From assembly GCA_016716525.1 (NCBI GenBank), contig JADJWE010000006.1, positions 476,684-540,683 of the forward strand: a DNA stretch of 64,000 bases, read 5' to 3'. A program made the translations under genes and the position numbers. The DNA comes from Candidatus Flexicrinis affinis. GTDB lineage: Bacteria > Chloroflexota > Anaerolineae > Aggregatilineales > Phototrophicaceae. The notes beneath the pieces were generated by a model. That model saw only the letters and a list, made by a program, of their open reading frames with translations, was not told the DNA's origin and did not search any database. Below, in pieces: positions 17,044 to 25,462 of the stretch (positions are counted from its first letter, which is position 1; every line of letters begins with the position of its first letter).

Positions 17044-18756
17044 ATGACAACGATAACCATCGAAAAGAACATCATGGTGCCGATGCGTGACGGCGTGCTG
17101 CTCGCAACCGACGTGTATCGGCTGGGTGGGGCAGCACCCGCTCCGGTGCTTGTCGCCCGTACGCCTTACAACAAGGACGGCGACCTCGTAAGGTCACTTG
17201 ATGTCATGCGTGCCGTGCAGGCCGGGTATGTGGTCGTCGTTCAGGATGTGCGCGGCCGCTATGCGTCGGAAGGGACATTTACGCCGCACATTCAGGAGAT
17301 TAACGACGGCTTCGACGCCTTTGAGTGGGTTAGTCAACAAGCGTGGTCAAACGGTTCGATAGGCACGTTCGGCGGCTCGTATCTTGGTGGCACCCAGTGG
17401 CTGCCCGCGCCTCAACAGCCCCCCGGCCTGCGTGCGATAGCGCCATCGATCACCCCCTCCGACCCCCGCAACAGCATGGTGTTTCAGGGTGGCGCGAAGG
17501 TGCTTCACGACCTGCGCTGGGTGGTGGCGAACATCGTCCCCGCCGAGATTCAGCGGCAGATCACGCGCGGCGACCTGCCGACAGACTTCGAATACGAGCT
17601 CGAAGTAGACGCGGCCTTTGGTCAACTGCCGCTGGCGAGCGATCCCTTGATCGCGCGATTCGCGTCCTTCTACAAGCAGTGGCTGGCGCACGGTACGTCA
17701 GGCAGCTACTGGGATGCCATCTCACCGACAATCCATTACGAGCAAATCTACGTTCCGGCGCTCAATATCGGGGGCTGGTTCGACGCATTTCAGCAGGACA
17801 CGCTAGACCTCTATACCGGCATGAAAGCGCGTGGCGGCACACCGCTTGCCCGCGAGAATCAGCGCGTCATTATCGGCCCGTGGTCGCACATGAATTTCAG
17901 CGGCAGCTTCCGGGAGCGCGAATTTGGCGCAGCCGCTAGCAGTGACGCCATCGACCTGACAGGTATCCAGCTTCGCTGGTTCGATCGCTGGCTGAAGGGC
18001 GTCGACAACGGCGTGGATCGCGAACCGCCGGTGATGATCTTCGTAATGGGGGTCGACGAATGGCGTTCGGAGATCGATTGGCCGCTGCCGGACACGCAGT
18101 ACCGCGACTATTTCCTGCACAGCGGTGGTCAAGCCAACACACTCAACGGGGATGGCACTCTATCGACCGAAATGCCCGCGAAAGAGTCGGCAGATGTGTA
18201 TCTGTTCAATCCGCTGCGACCCGTCCCGACCGTCGGCGGGCAGGTCATTCTGCCGGGCGGCAACGCCGCTGGCCCGCGCGATCAACGTACGGTCGAGCTT
18301 CGCGACGATGTACTCGTATACAGCACGCCGGTGCTCGATGCGCCGGTTGAAGTGACCGGACGTATCGAGCTGCGGCTGTTCGTCTCGTCCTCCGCCCCGG
18401 ACACGGATTTCACAGGCAAACTCGTCGACGTATTCCCGGACGGGCGGGCCATGATCTTGACCGAAGGCATACTCCGCGCACGCTATCGCAATTCACTTGT
18501 CCATCCCGAACTGCTCGAACCGGACACGATCTATGAGCTGCGGCTCGATCTGTGGTCGACAGCCAACGTCTTCTTGCCGGGTCATCGCATTAGGCTGGAA
18601 GTGTCGAGCGGTAACTTCCCACGGTTCGACCGCAACAGCAACACCGGGGGCGACATCACAAGCGAAACCGCCGACAAGTATCGACCGGCGATCAATCGCG
18701 TGTATCACGATGCGGATCACCCGTCCCGGCTAATTCTGCCGATCATCGAACGCTAG
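17044..18756 (+). CDS. CocE/NonD-family serine hydrolase
   Basis: A 570-residue alpha/beta-hydrolase of the X-Pro dipeptidyl-peptidase/cocaine esterase type. The N-terminal MVPMRDGVLLATDVY is a family hallmark. The nucleophile is Ser112 in GTFGGSYLG, the acid is probably the Asp in GGWFDAF and the base is His in IGPWSHMNF. The C-terminal jelly-roll domain covers about 370-570 (VEVTGRIELRLFVSS, RLEVSSGNFPRFDRN). It hydrolyses esters or acyl-amino bonds. No signal peptide, so it is cytoplasmic. It follows the transporter by nine bases. Confidence 0.9.
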   Translation: MTTITIEKNIMVPMRDGVLLATDVYRLGGAAPAPVLVARTPYNKDGDLVRSLDVMRAVQAGYVVVVQDVRGRYASEGTFTPHIQEINDGFDAFEWVSQQAWSNGSIGTFGGSYLGGTQWLPAPQQPPGLRAIAPSITPSDPRNSMVFQGGAKVLHDLRWVVANIVPAEIQRQITRGDLPTDFEYELEVDAAFGQLPLASDPLIARFASFYKQWLAHGTSGSYWDAISPTIHYEQIYVPALNIGGWFDAFQQDTLDLYTGMKARGGTPLARENQRVIIGPWSHMNFSGSFREREFGAAASSDAIDLTGIQLRWFDRWLKGVDNGVDREPPVMIFVMGVDEWRSEIDWPLPDTQYRDYFLHSGGQANTLNGDGTLSTEMPAKESADVYLFNPLRPVPTVGGQVILPGGNAAGPRDQRTVELRDDVLVYSTPVLDAPVEVTGRIELRLFVSSSAPDTDFTGKLVDVFPDGRAMILTEGILRARYRNSLVHPELLEPDTIYELRLDLWSTANVFLPGHRIRLEVSSGNFPRFDRNSNTGGDITSETADKYRPAINRVYHDADHPSRLILPIIER

Positions 18757-18803
18757 GCAAGGTTCAGAAAAGCTAGTTTTGTAATCTACAAGGGAGCAAC
18801 GAA

Positions 18804-19772
18804 ATGCAGAAACGCACACTAGGCAGCAGTGGTTTAGAAGTCTCCGCCCTCGGCCTCGGCTGTATGCGGATGAGCTTCGGCGACGCGCCGATCGGCACCC
18901 GGCAGGACATGATCGAGTTTCTCCACGCGGCGGTCGACCGCGGCATCACGTTCTTCGACACGGCGGAGGTCTACGGGCCGTTCACCAACGAGGAGCTGGT
19001 CGGCGAGGCGCTCGAACCATTCCGCGGCGAAGTCGTGATCGCCACCAAGTTCGGCTTCAAGCACGACGGCGACAAAGGGCCGACCCCCGGCACCGGCCTC
19101 GACAGCCGCCCGGAGCAGATCAAGCGCGTGGCCGAGGCCTCGCTCAAACGCCTGCGGGTTGACGCCATCGACCTGTTCTACCAGCACCGGCCCGACCCGA
19201 ACGTGCCGATTGAAGATGTCGCCGGCGCGGTCAAGGATCTGATTCAGGCGGGCAAGGTCAAGCACTTCGGGTTATCGGAATCAGATGCGCCGACCATCCG
19301 CCGCGCGCACGCCGTTCAGCCCGTGACCGCGCTGCAAAGCGAGTACTCGATCTGGTGGACACCGATCGAGGCGGAGATCCTGCCAACGTGCGAGGAGCTT
19401 GGAATCGGGCTGGTCCCCTACAGCCCGTTGGGGCGCGGCTACCTGACCGGCAAAATCGACGAGAATGCCACGTTTGCCGCCAACGACATCCGCGCGCGCA
19501 ACCCCCGCTTCACACAGGAAGCGATCAAGGCAAATCGCGCCGTGGTAGATTTGATCGAGCGCATCGGAGCCAAGCATGGCGCAACGCCGGCGCAGATTGC
19601 GCTGGCATGGCTGTTGGCGCAAAAGCCGTGGATCGTGCCCATCCCGGGCAGCCGCAAGCTGGATCGCCTCGACGAGAACAACGGCGCGGTAGATATCCAG
19701 TTGACGCCCAGCGATCTCGCGGAAATCGCGGATGCCATGTCGAAGATCAGCGTACTCGGCAACCGGTACTAA
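18804..19772 (+). CDS. aldo/keto reductase, AKR13-like
   Basis: A 322-residue carbonyl reductase. Catalytic Asp and Tyr are in FFDTAEVYGPF, Lys in IATKFGF and His in FYQHRPDP. The cofactor loop is VPIPGSRKLDRL. Its LGLGCMRMS start and the tail ISVLGNRY resemble AKR13-type enzymes (YakC, AKR13C1). ACAAGGGAGCAACGAA precedes the ATG. Third aldo/keto reductase of the cluster and the last recognised enzyme gene in it. Confidence 0.92.
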   Translation: MQKRTLGSSGLEVSALGLGCMRMSFGDAPIGTRQDMIEFLHAAVDRGITFFDTAEVYGPFTNEELVGEALEPFRGEVVIATKFGFKHDGDKGPTPGTGLDSRPEQIKRVAEASLKRLRVDAIDLFYQHRPDPNVPIEDVAGAVKDLIQAGKVKHFGLSESDAPTIRRAHAVQPVTALQSEYSIWWTPIEAEILPTCEELGIGLVPYSPLGRGYLTGKIDENATFAANDIRARNPRFTQEAIKANRAVVDLIERIGAKHGATPAQIALAWLLAQKPWIVPIPGSRKLDRLDENNGAVDIQLTPSDLAEIADAMSKISVLGNRY

Positions 19773-19841
19773 GTAGGAAGCTGGAAGTGATGAGTGTCGA
19801 GTACTGAGAAACTGACAACCGTCGGAACGAGGATTCAGACC

Positions 19842-20219
19842 ATGACAACGTGGACCAGCGAAGAACGAAACCGGATTGCGGAGGCGGAAGAGCTGGACAT
19901 CGCGTCTTTGCGCGACGACGGCACGCTGACCCGGCGGGTGACGATCTGGGTCGTTCAGGTGGGCGACGATCTGTACGTGCGCTCGTATCGGGGGAGCAGC
20001 GGCGGGTGGTACCGCGCAGCGAAGGTACACCACGCTGGCCGCGTTTGGGCCGGCGGCGTGGAAAAGGACGTGACGTTCGTCGATGAAACCGACACCGGCA
20101 TCAACGATCAGATCGATGCCTTATACCGCACAAAATACCGCCGGTATCCGCAGTACGTCGAGCCGATGCTCACGCCCGAGGTGCGCGCCACGACGATCAA
20201 ACTGGTGCCGCGCGGCTGA
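19842..20219 (+). CDS. DUF2255 family protein
   Basis: A 125-residue protein with the DUF2255 pattern: an N-terminal helix (TSEERNRIAEAEELDIAS), then beta strands RRVTIWVVQVGDDLYVRSYRG and WYRAAKVHHAGRVWAGG. The fold resembles split-barrel flavin/F420-binding proteins, so a link to flavin or F420 chemistry is possible but unproved. ATG 19842 was preferred over 19794 because the family starts there and GAGG precedes it. It closes the AraC-flanked run. Confidence 0.8.
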   Translation: MTTWTSEERNRIAEAEELDIASLRDDGTLTRRVTIWVVQVGDDLYVRSYRGSSGGWYRAAKVHHAGRVWAGGVEKDVTFVDETDTGINDQIDALYRTKYRRYPQYVEPMLTPEVRATTIKLVPRG

Positions 20220-20290
20220 TCCACAAACGAAGTCGCGGCTGGGCGCCCTACGAGACGTACGTGGGCGCCGCGAGTCATTTCCGTCAGGCG

Positions 20291-20296
20291 TATACT
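20291..20296 (+). promoter_or_regulatory. -10 box before the 20327 gene
   Basis: TATACT about 30 bases before ATG 20327, giving a short leader that includes a GGGGGAT ribosome site. No clear -35. Confidence 0.4.
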
Positions 20297-20326
20297 GTTT
20301 TGTAGGCCACTACGGGGGATCACATC

Positions 20327-21136
20327 ATGCCCAATTTCATCTGCGTAACGTGCGGTAACCAGTTTTCCGAGTCGGACGCGCCGCCCGCCCACTGCCCGAT
20401 CTGCGAAGACGACCGGCAGTACATCGGCCACAACGGCCAGCAGTGGACGACACCAGACGCCATGCGGCAGACACATCACAACGTCGTCCGTTCGCACGAG
20501 CCGAACCTCACCGGCATCGGCACCGAGCCGCGATTCGCCATCGGGCAGCGCGCGCTGCTCGTCCAGACACCGGAAGGCAACGTGCTGTGGGACTGCATCT
20601 CCCTGCTGGACGACGCGACCGTGGAGGCCGTCAAGGCGCTTGGCGGGCTGGTCGCCATTACCGGATCGCACCCGCATCTGTACGGCACGATGGTCGACTG
20701 GAGCGAGGCATTCGGCGGCGTCCCGATCTACCTGCACGAGTCCAATCGCGAGTACGTGCAGCGGCCCGCGCCGCAGATTCGCTACTGGGATACCGAGATC
20801 TTCGCGCTCCCCGCCGGGCTGGCGCTGATCCGCTGCGGCGGGCATTTTACCGGCAGTACCGTGCTGCATTGGCCGGCGGGCGCGGACGGGCGCGGCGCGC
20901 TGCTCACGGGCGATACGATTCAGGTTGCGCAGGATCGGGGTTGGGTGTCGTTCATGTACAGCTACCCGAACATGATCCCGTTGAACGCGTCGGCGGTGCG
21001 GCACATCGTCGCGGCCGTCGATCCGTTCGCCTTCGACCGCATCTACGGCGGATGGTTCGACAGTATCGTCCGGCACGACGCCAAAGCCGTCGTCCGCCGC
21101 TCTGCCGAGCGGTACATAGCCGCCATTACGGAGTAG
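20327..21136 (+). CDS. MBL-fold protein with N-terminal zinc ribbon
   Basis: A 269-residue protein. Residues 1-30 form a rubredoxin-like zinc ribbon (CVTCGN and CPIC). The rest is a reduced metallo-beta-lactamase fold: SHPHLYGTMVDW replaces the usual HxHxDH, GGHFTGSTVLHW gives the next histidine, and LLTGDTIQV supplies the bridging Asp. The final metal histidine is not obvious. Such ribbon-MBL proteins are widespread and uncharacterised. GGGGGATCACATC precedes the ATG. It probably has its own promoter. Confidence 0.78.
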   Translation: MPNFICVTCGNQFSESDAPPAHCPICEDDRQYIGHNGQQWTTPDAMRQTHHNVVRSHEPNLTGIGTEPRFAIGQRALLVQTPEGNVLWDCISLLDDATVEAVKALGGLVAITGSHPHLYGTMVDWSEAFGGVPIYLHESNREYVQRPAPQIRYWDTEIFALPAGLALIRCGGHFTGSTVLHWPAGADGRGALLTGDTIQVAQDRGWVSFMYSYPNMIPLNASAVRHIVAAVDPFAFDRIYGGWFDSIVRHDAKAVVRRSAERYIAAITE

Positions 21137-21140
21137 ACAG

Positions 21141-21218
21141 TATTCAGTCTTCAGTGAGTGCACACTCACATTGGCCGGTGACTGATTCTCGAAACCTGAT
21201 AACTGAATTCTGACAACT
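21141..21218. repeat. CAGT/TCAGT heptad-like repeats
   Basis: Short degenerate units (TATTCAGTCTTCAGT, CTGATAACTGAATTCTGACAACTGA) separate the convergent genes ending at 21136 and 21224. Similar tracts occur at 19785-19815, 21733-21766, 22219-22240 and 47618-47667. No gene seen. Confidence 0.6.
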
Positions 21219-21223
21219 GATTG

Positions 21224-21718
21224 CTAGGTCAGGGTCACGAGGACTTTGCGCTGTTCGACGGTCGCGCCTTGCGCCACGTGGATGCGTTGGACGGTGCCGG
21301 CGCGCGGCGCCTTAAGCTCGTTTTGCATCTTCATCGACTCGAGGATCACGAGGGTTTGGCCGGCCTCGACGGTGTCGCCCTCGGCGCACAGGATGCTGAC
21401 GATCAGGCCGGGCATCGGCGCACGCAGCGTGACTTCGCCGCTGTCTGCCGCCGGGCCGCCGCGCCGTGAGAGCATCAGTTGGGTGCGCTCGTCCAGCACG
21501 GTGCCGCTGTACAGCCGACCATTGAGCAAGACTTCGACGTCTTCGTCGTGGCTTTCGACCACCACCTCATGCTGCACGGTGTCCATGATGACGGAGTACA
21601 GCGTGGGGCCGAGCGCCAGAAAGTCGACCTCGCGTCGTTTGCCGTCGACCCACACCGAGCCGTCGTTGCGGATGTCGATCTCGAACTTCTTGCCGTTGAT
21701 GGTCGTCACATATTTCAT
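21224..21718 (-). CDS. biotin carboxyl carrier domain protein of acyl-CoA carboxylase
   Basis: A 164-residue carrier protein. The C-terminal biotinyl domain (about 95-164) has the biotinylation motif ESMKM with Lys130. The N-terminal part resembles the BT or linker region of propionyl-CoA carboxylase alpha chains, here as a separate chain. It carries carboxybiotin between the biotin carboxylase (22239..23762) and the carboxyltransferase (26575..28152), all on the minus strand. In actinobacteria these parts are usually fused. A four-helix-bundle gene separates it from accC. Confidence 0.9.
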   Translation of the reverse strand: MKYVTTINGKKFEIDIRNDGSVWVDGKRREVDFLALGPTLYSVIMDTVQHEVVVESHDEDVEVLLNGRLYSGTVLDERTQLMLSRRGGPAADSGEVTLRAPMPGLIVSILCAEGDTVEAGQTLVILESMKMQNELKAPRAGTVQRIHVAQGATVEQRKVLVTLT

Positions 21719-21732
21719 CGATAGTTTCCAGT

Positions 21733-21766
21733 GATCAGTAGTCAGTCTTCAGTGAAGCTGTCAGGT
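21733..21766. repeat. TCAGT heptad-like repeat
   Basis: Units GATCAGTAGTCAGTCTTCAGTG lie between the biotin carrier gene and the four-helix-bundle gene. A related short tract lies on the other side of that gene at 22219-22240, so the small gene is bordered by the repeat. Confidence 0.5.
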
Positions 21767-21775
21767 AAGCAGCAC

Positions 21776-22183
21776 TCATTTGTCAATACTCTCACGGCTC
21801 GTATTCGACGAATCGATGCGTCGGATGACGGAAGCACGGAGACCTGCGAGCATCCGACCGATTTCTACCGCCATGTTGTCCAACGTCTCAAATCCGCTGG
21901 TATTCAGATAGCCAATATCATTGGCGACGACCAAATGAGAGCGCAATTCTGCACACGAACCTTGGGCTATGGAGAGAAAGCGAGCAAATTCTCGTGGGCC
22001 GCGCTCACTGCCTTCCGCGACGTTTGCCATTATGGACACAGCCGCCCGCTGCATCTGAGACGCCAATCCCAAATCACGCCCGAGCGCCGAGTCTCGCGAA
22101 CTTTCGTAGATTGCACGTGTGAGATGACGCGCCTTCTGCCAGACAAGCAGCTCTTGAAACCCATCTCTCTCACTTCTGCTCAT
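21776..22183 (-). CDS. four helix bundle protein (23S rRNA intervening-sequence protein family)
   Basis: A 135-residue all-helical protein. The family hallmarks are present: LLVWQKARHLTRAIYE, LASQMQRAAVSIMANVAEGSER and the aromatic-rich FARFLSIAQGSCAELRSHL. Members fold as pentameric helix bundles. Some are encoded inside 23S rRNA insertions and others (Avd) are accessory factors of diversity-generating retroelements; no reverse transcriptase or rRNA is near. GGAG lies six bases before the ATG. The gene has lower GC than its neighbours, is bordered by short repeats and sits between two carboxylase genes, so it looks inserted. Function unknown. Confidence 0.85.
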   Translation of the reverse strand: MSRSERDGFQELLVWQKARHLTRAIYESSRDSALGRDLGLASQMQRAAVSIMANVAEGSERGPREFARFLSIAQGSCAELRSHLVVANDIGYLNTSGFETLDNMAVEIGRMLAGLRASVIRRIDSSNTSRESIDK

Positions 22184-22238
22184 TTTGCGCTCCGTACCGC
22201 GCGCCGACCGACTTCTACTGACAACTGAATCCTGATTC

Positions 22239-23762
22239 CTATCTGTGCATTCTCTCGTAGCGGGTGAACCATTTCCAGTTGCTGGCGTCGCGCTTGGCGG
22301 GGGCGACCACCTGCGCGGCCAACTGTTGGGAGCGGTGCGCGACGAGCGTCGCGGCGATGGCGGCGTGCTCGATCTCCTCCTCGCTCGGGTCGGACTCGTA
22401 GGTCGTCATCGAGAAGCGTTCCTCGACGAACTTGGTGTCGAACTGGCCGCCGATGAAGCTGAACGAGTTGAGCAGGTTAATGTGGAACGGGATGTTGTGC
22501 TTGACGCCCATGATCGTGTACTCGTTGAGCGCACGGCGCATGCGCAGCATGGCCTCGCTGCGCGTCTCGCCGAAGCAGATCAGCTTGGCGATCATGCTGT
22601 CGTAGTAGGGCGTGATCTCGTAGCCGCTGTACACGCCGTGATCGACGCGCACGCCGGGGCCGGTCGGGGTGATCAACGTGTTGATCTTGCCGACCGACGG
22701 GATGAACCCGTTGTACGGGTCTTCGGCGTTGATGCGGCACTCGATCGCCCAGCCCTTCGGATCGAGCTCGCTTTCGGTCGGGCCCATGCGCCGCCCACGC
22801 GCGATGCGAATCTGCTCCTTGACCAGATCGACCCCGGTGACCAGTTCGGTAACCGGGTGCTCGACCTGCAAGCGCGTGTTCATCTCGAGGAAATAGTAGT
22901 TGCGATCCTTGTCGACAAGGCACTCGATCGTGCCGGCGTTGACGTACCCGACCGACTGCGCTGCGGCGATCGCCATGTCGCCCATGCGCTTGCGCAGCTC
23001 GCTGTCCATGAACGGCGACGGCGCTTCCTCGACCAGCTTCTGGTGCCGGCGCTGAATGCTGCACTCGCGCTCGCCGAGATGGATGGTGTTGCCGTGCATG
23101 TCGGCGAGGACCTGAAACTCGATGTGCCGCGCGCCGACCAGCAGCTTCTCGACATACACACGGCCGTCACCGAAGGCGCTTTCGGCCTCGCGGCGGGCGG
23201 TCGCCAGCGCCGACGGCAGATCGGCAAGCGAATAGACGGCGCGCATGCCCTTGCCGCCGCCGCCTGCCGCCGCCTTGACGATCAGCGGGAAGCCGATGTG
23301 CTGCTCGGCAAAACCGATGATCTCGTCGTCGTGCATACCCGGTTCCGTCCCCGGTACGACCGGCACGCCGTATTTCTTGACCGCCTCGCGCGCGGCCTGC
23401 TTGTCGCCCATCGTGCGGATCGCCCCCGGCGGCGGCCCGATGAAGATGATGCCCGCGTCGGCGCACGCCTGCGCGAACGCCTCGCGCTCGGAGAGCAGGC
23501 CGTAGCCGGGATGAATCGCGTCGGCGCCGGTCTTCTTGGCCGCGGCGATGATGCGGTCGATGTCGAGGTAGCTCTCGCGCACGGGCGGCGGACCGATGTG
23601 CACGGCTTCGTCCGCGAAGCGCACGTGCAGCGCGGCCCGGTCGGCATCGCTGTACACCGCGACATTCGGGATGCCGAGGTCGCGGCACGCGCGGATCACG
23701 CGGACGGCGATTTCGCCGCGGTTGGCGATCAGAATCTTGTTGATGCTCAGGGTTTCGCTCAT
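22239..23762 (-). CDS. accC: acyl-CoA carboxylase biotin carboxylase subunit
   Basis: A 507-residue ATP-grasp enzyme that carboxylates biotin with bicarbonate and ATP. It shows the N-terminal ILIANRGEIAVRVIRACRDLG, ATP loop KAAAGGGGKGMR (about 160), HIEFQVLADMHGN, and the catalytic EMNTRLQVEHPVTE (about 290). The C-terminal extension past residue 450 is longer than in E. coli AccC and may contact the carrier. AAAGGAA precedes ATG 23762. It belongs to one operon-like run with ligase, methyltransferase and carboxyltransferase. Confidence 0.94.
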   Translation of the reverse strand: MSETLSINKILIANRGEIAVRVIRACRDLGIPNVAVYSDADRAALHVRFADEAVHIGPPPVRESYLDIDRIIAAAKKTGADAIHPGYGLLSEREAFAQACADAGIIFIGPPPGAIRTMGDKQAAREAVKKYGVPVVPGTEPGMHDDEIIGFAEQHIGFPLIVKAAAGGGGKGMRAVYSLADLPSALATARREAESAFGDGRVYVEKLLVGARHIEFQVLADMHGNTIHLGERECSIQRRHQKLVEEAPSPFMDSELRKRMGDMAIAAAQSVGYVNAGTIECLVDKDRNYYFLEMNTRLQVEHPVTELVTGVDLVKEQIRIARGRRMGPTESELDPKGWAIECRINAEDPYNGFIPSVGKINTLITPTGPGVRVDHGVYSGYEITPYYDSMIAKLICFGETRSEAMLRMRRALNEYTIMGVKHNIPFHINLLNSFSFIGGQFDTKFVEERFSMTTYESDPSEEEIEHAAIAATLVAHRSQQLAAQVVAPAKRDASNWKWFTRYERMHR

Positions 23763-23793
23763 GCACGGGTTCCTTTGGCTGATGGGCCGTGGT

Positions 23794-25416
23794 CTAGCTT
23801 AGTTCGCCCTCGGCGTAGCGGCGGCGCAGGGTCTTCTTGTCGAACTTGCCGACACTGGTTTTCGGAATTTCGGTCACGAACAGCACGGTGTCGGGAAGCC
23901 AGAACTTGGCGACCCTCGTGCTGAGGTACTCCATAATAGCCTGCTCGGTCAAGTCGGAGCCCGGCCTCGCGACCACCGCCGCCAGTGGGCGTTCGGCCCA
24001 GCGCGCGTCAGGCACGGCGATCACCGCGGCTTCGAGCACGTCGGGGTGGCCCATGATCGTGCTTTCCAGCTCGACCGTGCTGATCCATTCGCCGCCGCTC
24101 TTGACGAGGTCTTTGGTGCGGTCCTTGATCGTCATCAGGCCGTCGGGGTCGAGCGTCACCACGTCGCCGGTGCGGAACCACCCGTCCTCGGTGAAGCTTT
24201 CCGGCGCGACATCACGCTTGAAGTACTGCTTGATGATCCACGGGCCGCGCACTTGCAGCTCGCCCATGCTCTTGCCGTCCCACGGCAGTTCGCGGCCTTC
24301 CTCGTCCACAATGCGCATCTCGACGCCGAAAACGGGGATGCCCTGCGACGCCTTGATGTCCCACTTGGCGTCTTGATCGAGCGACTCCTGCGCCGCGCGC
24401 AGCACGTTGGCCGTGCCGATCGGTGACATCTCGGTCATGCCCCATGCGTGCAGAACGTTGACGCCCAACTCGCTTTCGTAGGCGGCGGTCAGCGAACGCG
24501 GCATGGCCGACCCGCCGACGATCAGGCTGCGCACGCAGCGGAGATCGCGCGGGTGCGCCTTGACCTCCTGATACAGCGCGTTCCAGATGGTCGGCACGCC
24601 GGCGGCGATCGTCACCCGCTGCGATTCGATCAAATTCGCCAGCGGCTCCGGCTTGAGATGCGGCCCGGGCATGGCCAGCGCGGCTCCAGCCATCGGCGCG
24701 GCGTAGGGAATGCCCCACGCCATGACGTGGAACATCGGCACGACCGGCAGGATGACGTCGCGTTCGCTGATGCCCAGCACCGCCGCCTGATTGGCGGCCA
24801 TCGCGTGCAGCACCGTCGACCGGTGCGAATAGAGCGCGCCTTTCGGGTCACCGGTGGTGCCGCTGGTGTAGCACATGCCGGCGGCCATCTGCTCGTCGGT
24901 CGAGCGCCACTCGAAATCGTCGTCGCTGCCGGCGATCAAGTCTTCGTAGTACAGCACGTTCGGGAGCTTGGTCTCGGTGCCCTTCGGTGCGTTCATTAAC
25001 ACGTAGTGCTGGACGTTGGGCGTTTGGTCGGCGAAACGCTCGTACAGCGGGATCAGGGTGCCGTCGATGAACACGATCTTGTCGTCGGCGTGGTTGACGA
25101 TGTACGCGAGTTGATCGGGAAACAAGCGCAGGTTAAGAGTATGGCAGACCGCGCCCGCGCCGGGAATCGCGTAGTACAGCTCGAAATGCTGATAGGTGTT
25201 CCACGCGAAGGTCGCCACGCGGTCGCCCGGCTCGACGCCGAGCTTGACCAATGCCTTCGCCAGCCGCTTGATGCGCGGATACATCTCGCCATAGGTGGTG
25301 GTGTGTAGTGATCCGTCCGGGAGCAAGGTCATCACGCGCTGCCGGCTGTGAACGCGCCGGGCGTGCTCCAAGATGCGGTCAATCGTAAGCGGGTAGTCTT
25401 GCATCAAGCCCAACAT
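23794..25416 (-). CDS. acyl-CoA synthetase (AMP-forming, medium/long-chain type)
   Basis: A 540-residue ANL enzyme that activates a fatty acid to acyl-AMP and acyl-CoA. Core motifs: YTSGTTGDPKGALYSH (A3), HAWGMTEMSPIG (A5), GWFRTGDVV (A7) and DRTKDLVKSGGEW (A8 hinge). A C-terminal lysine lies in PKTSVGKFDKKTLR (A10). TTG 25428 opens the frame, but ATG 25416 has GGAG six bases upstream and is preferred. It is 31 bases from accC and may supply acyl-CoA to the carboxylase or feed fatty-acid breakdown. Confidence 0.92.
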   Translation of the reverse strand: MLGLMQDYPLTIDRILEHARRVHSRQRVMTLLPDGSLHTTTYGEMYPRIKRLAKALVKLGVEPGDRVATFAWNTYQHFELYYAIPGAGAVCHTLNLRLFPDQLAYIVNHADDKIVFIDGTLIPLYERFADQTPNVQHYVLMNAPKGTETKLPNVLYYEDLIAGSDDDFEWRSTDEQMAAGMCYTSGTTGDPKGALYSHRSTVLHAMAANQAAVLGISERDVILPVVPMFHVMAWGIPYAAPMAGAALAMPGPHLKPEPLANLIESQRVTIAAGVPTIWNALYQEVKAHPRDLRCVRSLIVGGSAMPRSLTAAYESELGVNVLHAWGMTEMSPIGTANVLRAAQESLDQDAKWDIKASQGIPVFGVEMRIVDEEGRELPWDGKSMGELQVRGPWIIKQYFKRDVAPESFTEDGWFRTGDVVTLDPDGLMTIKDRTKDLVKSGGEWISTVELESTIMGHPDVLEAAVIAVPDARWAERPLAAVVARPGSDLTEQAIMEYLSTRVAKFWLPDTVLFVTEIPKTSVGKFDKKTLRRRYAEGELS

Positions 25417-25462
25417 CGTCAACTCCAAAGCAATCTATACGCGCCGACAGACTTTACCGCGG

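Noticed and set aside
21776..22183. Avd-like accessory protein of a diversity-generating retroelement
   Set aside because: No reverse transcriptase, template repeat or variable gene is found in the window.
22245..23924. 559-codon plus-strand frame over accC
   Set aside because: Antisense shadow of a fully conserved biotin carboxylase.
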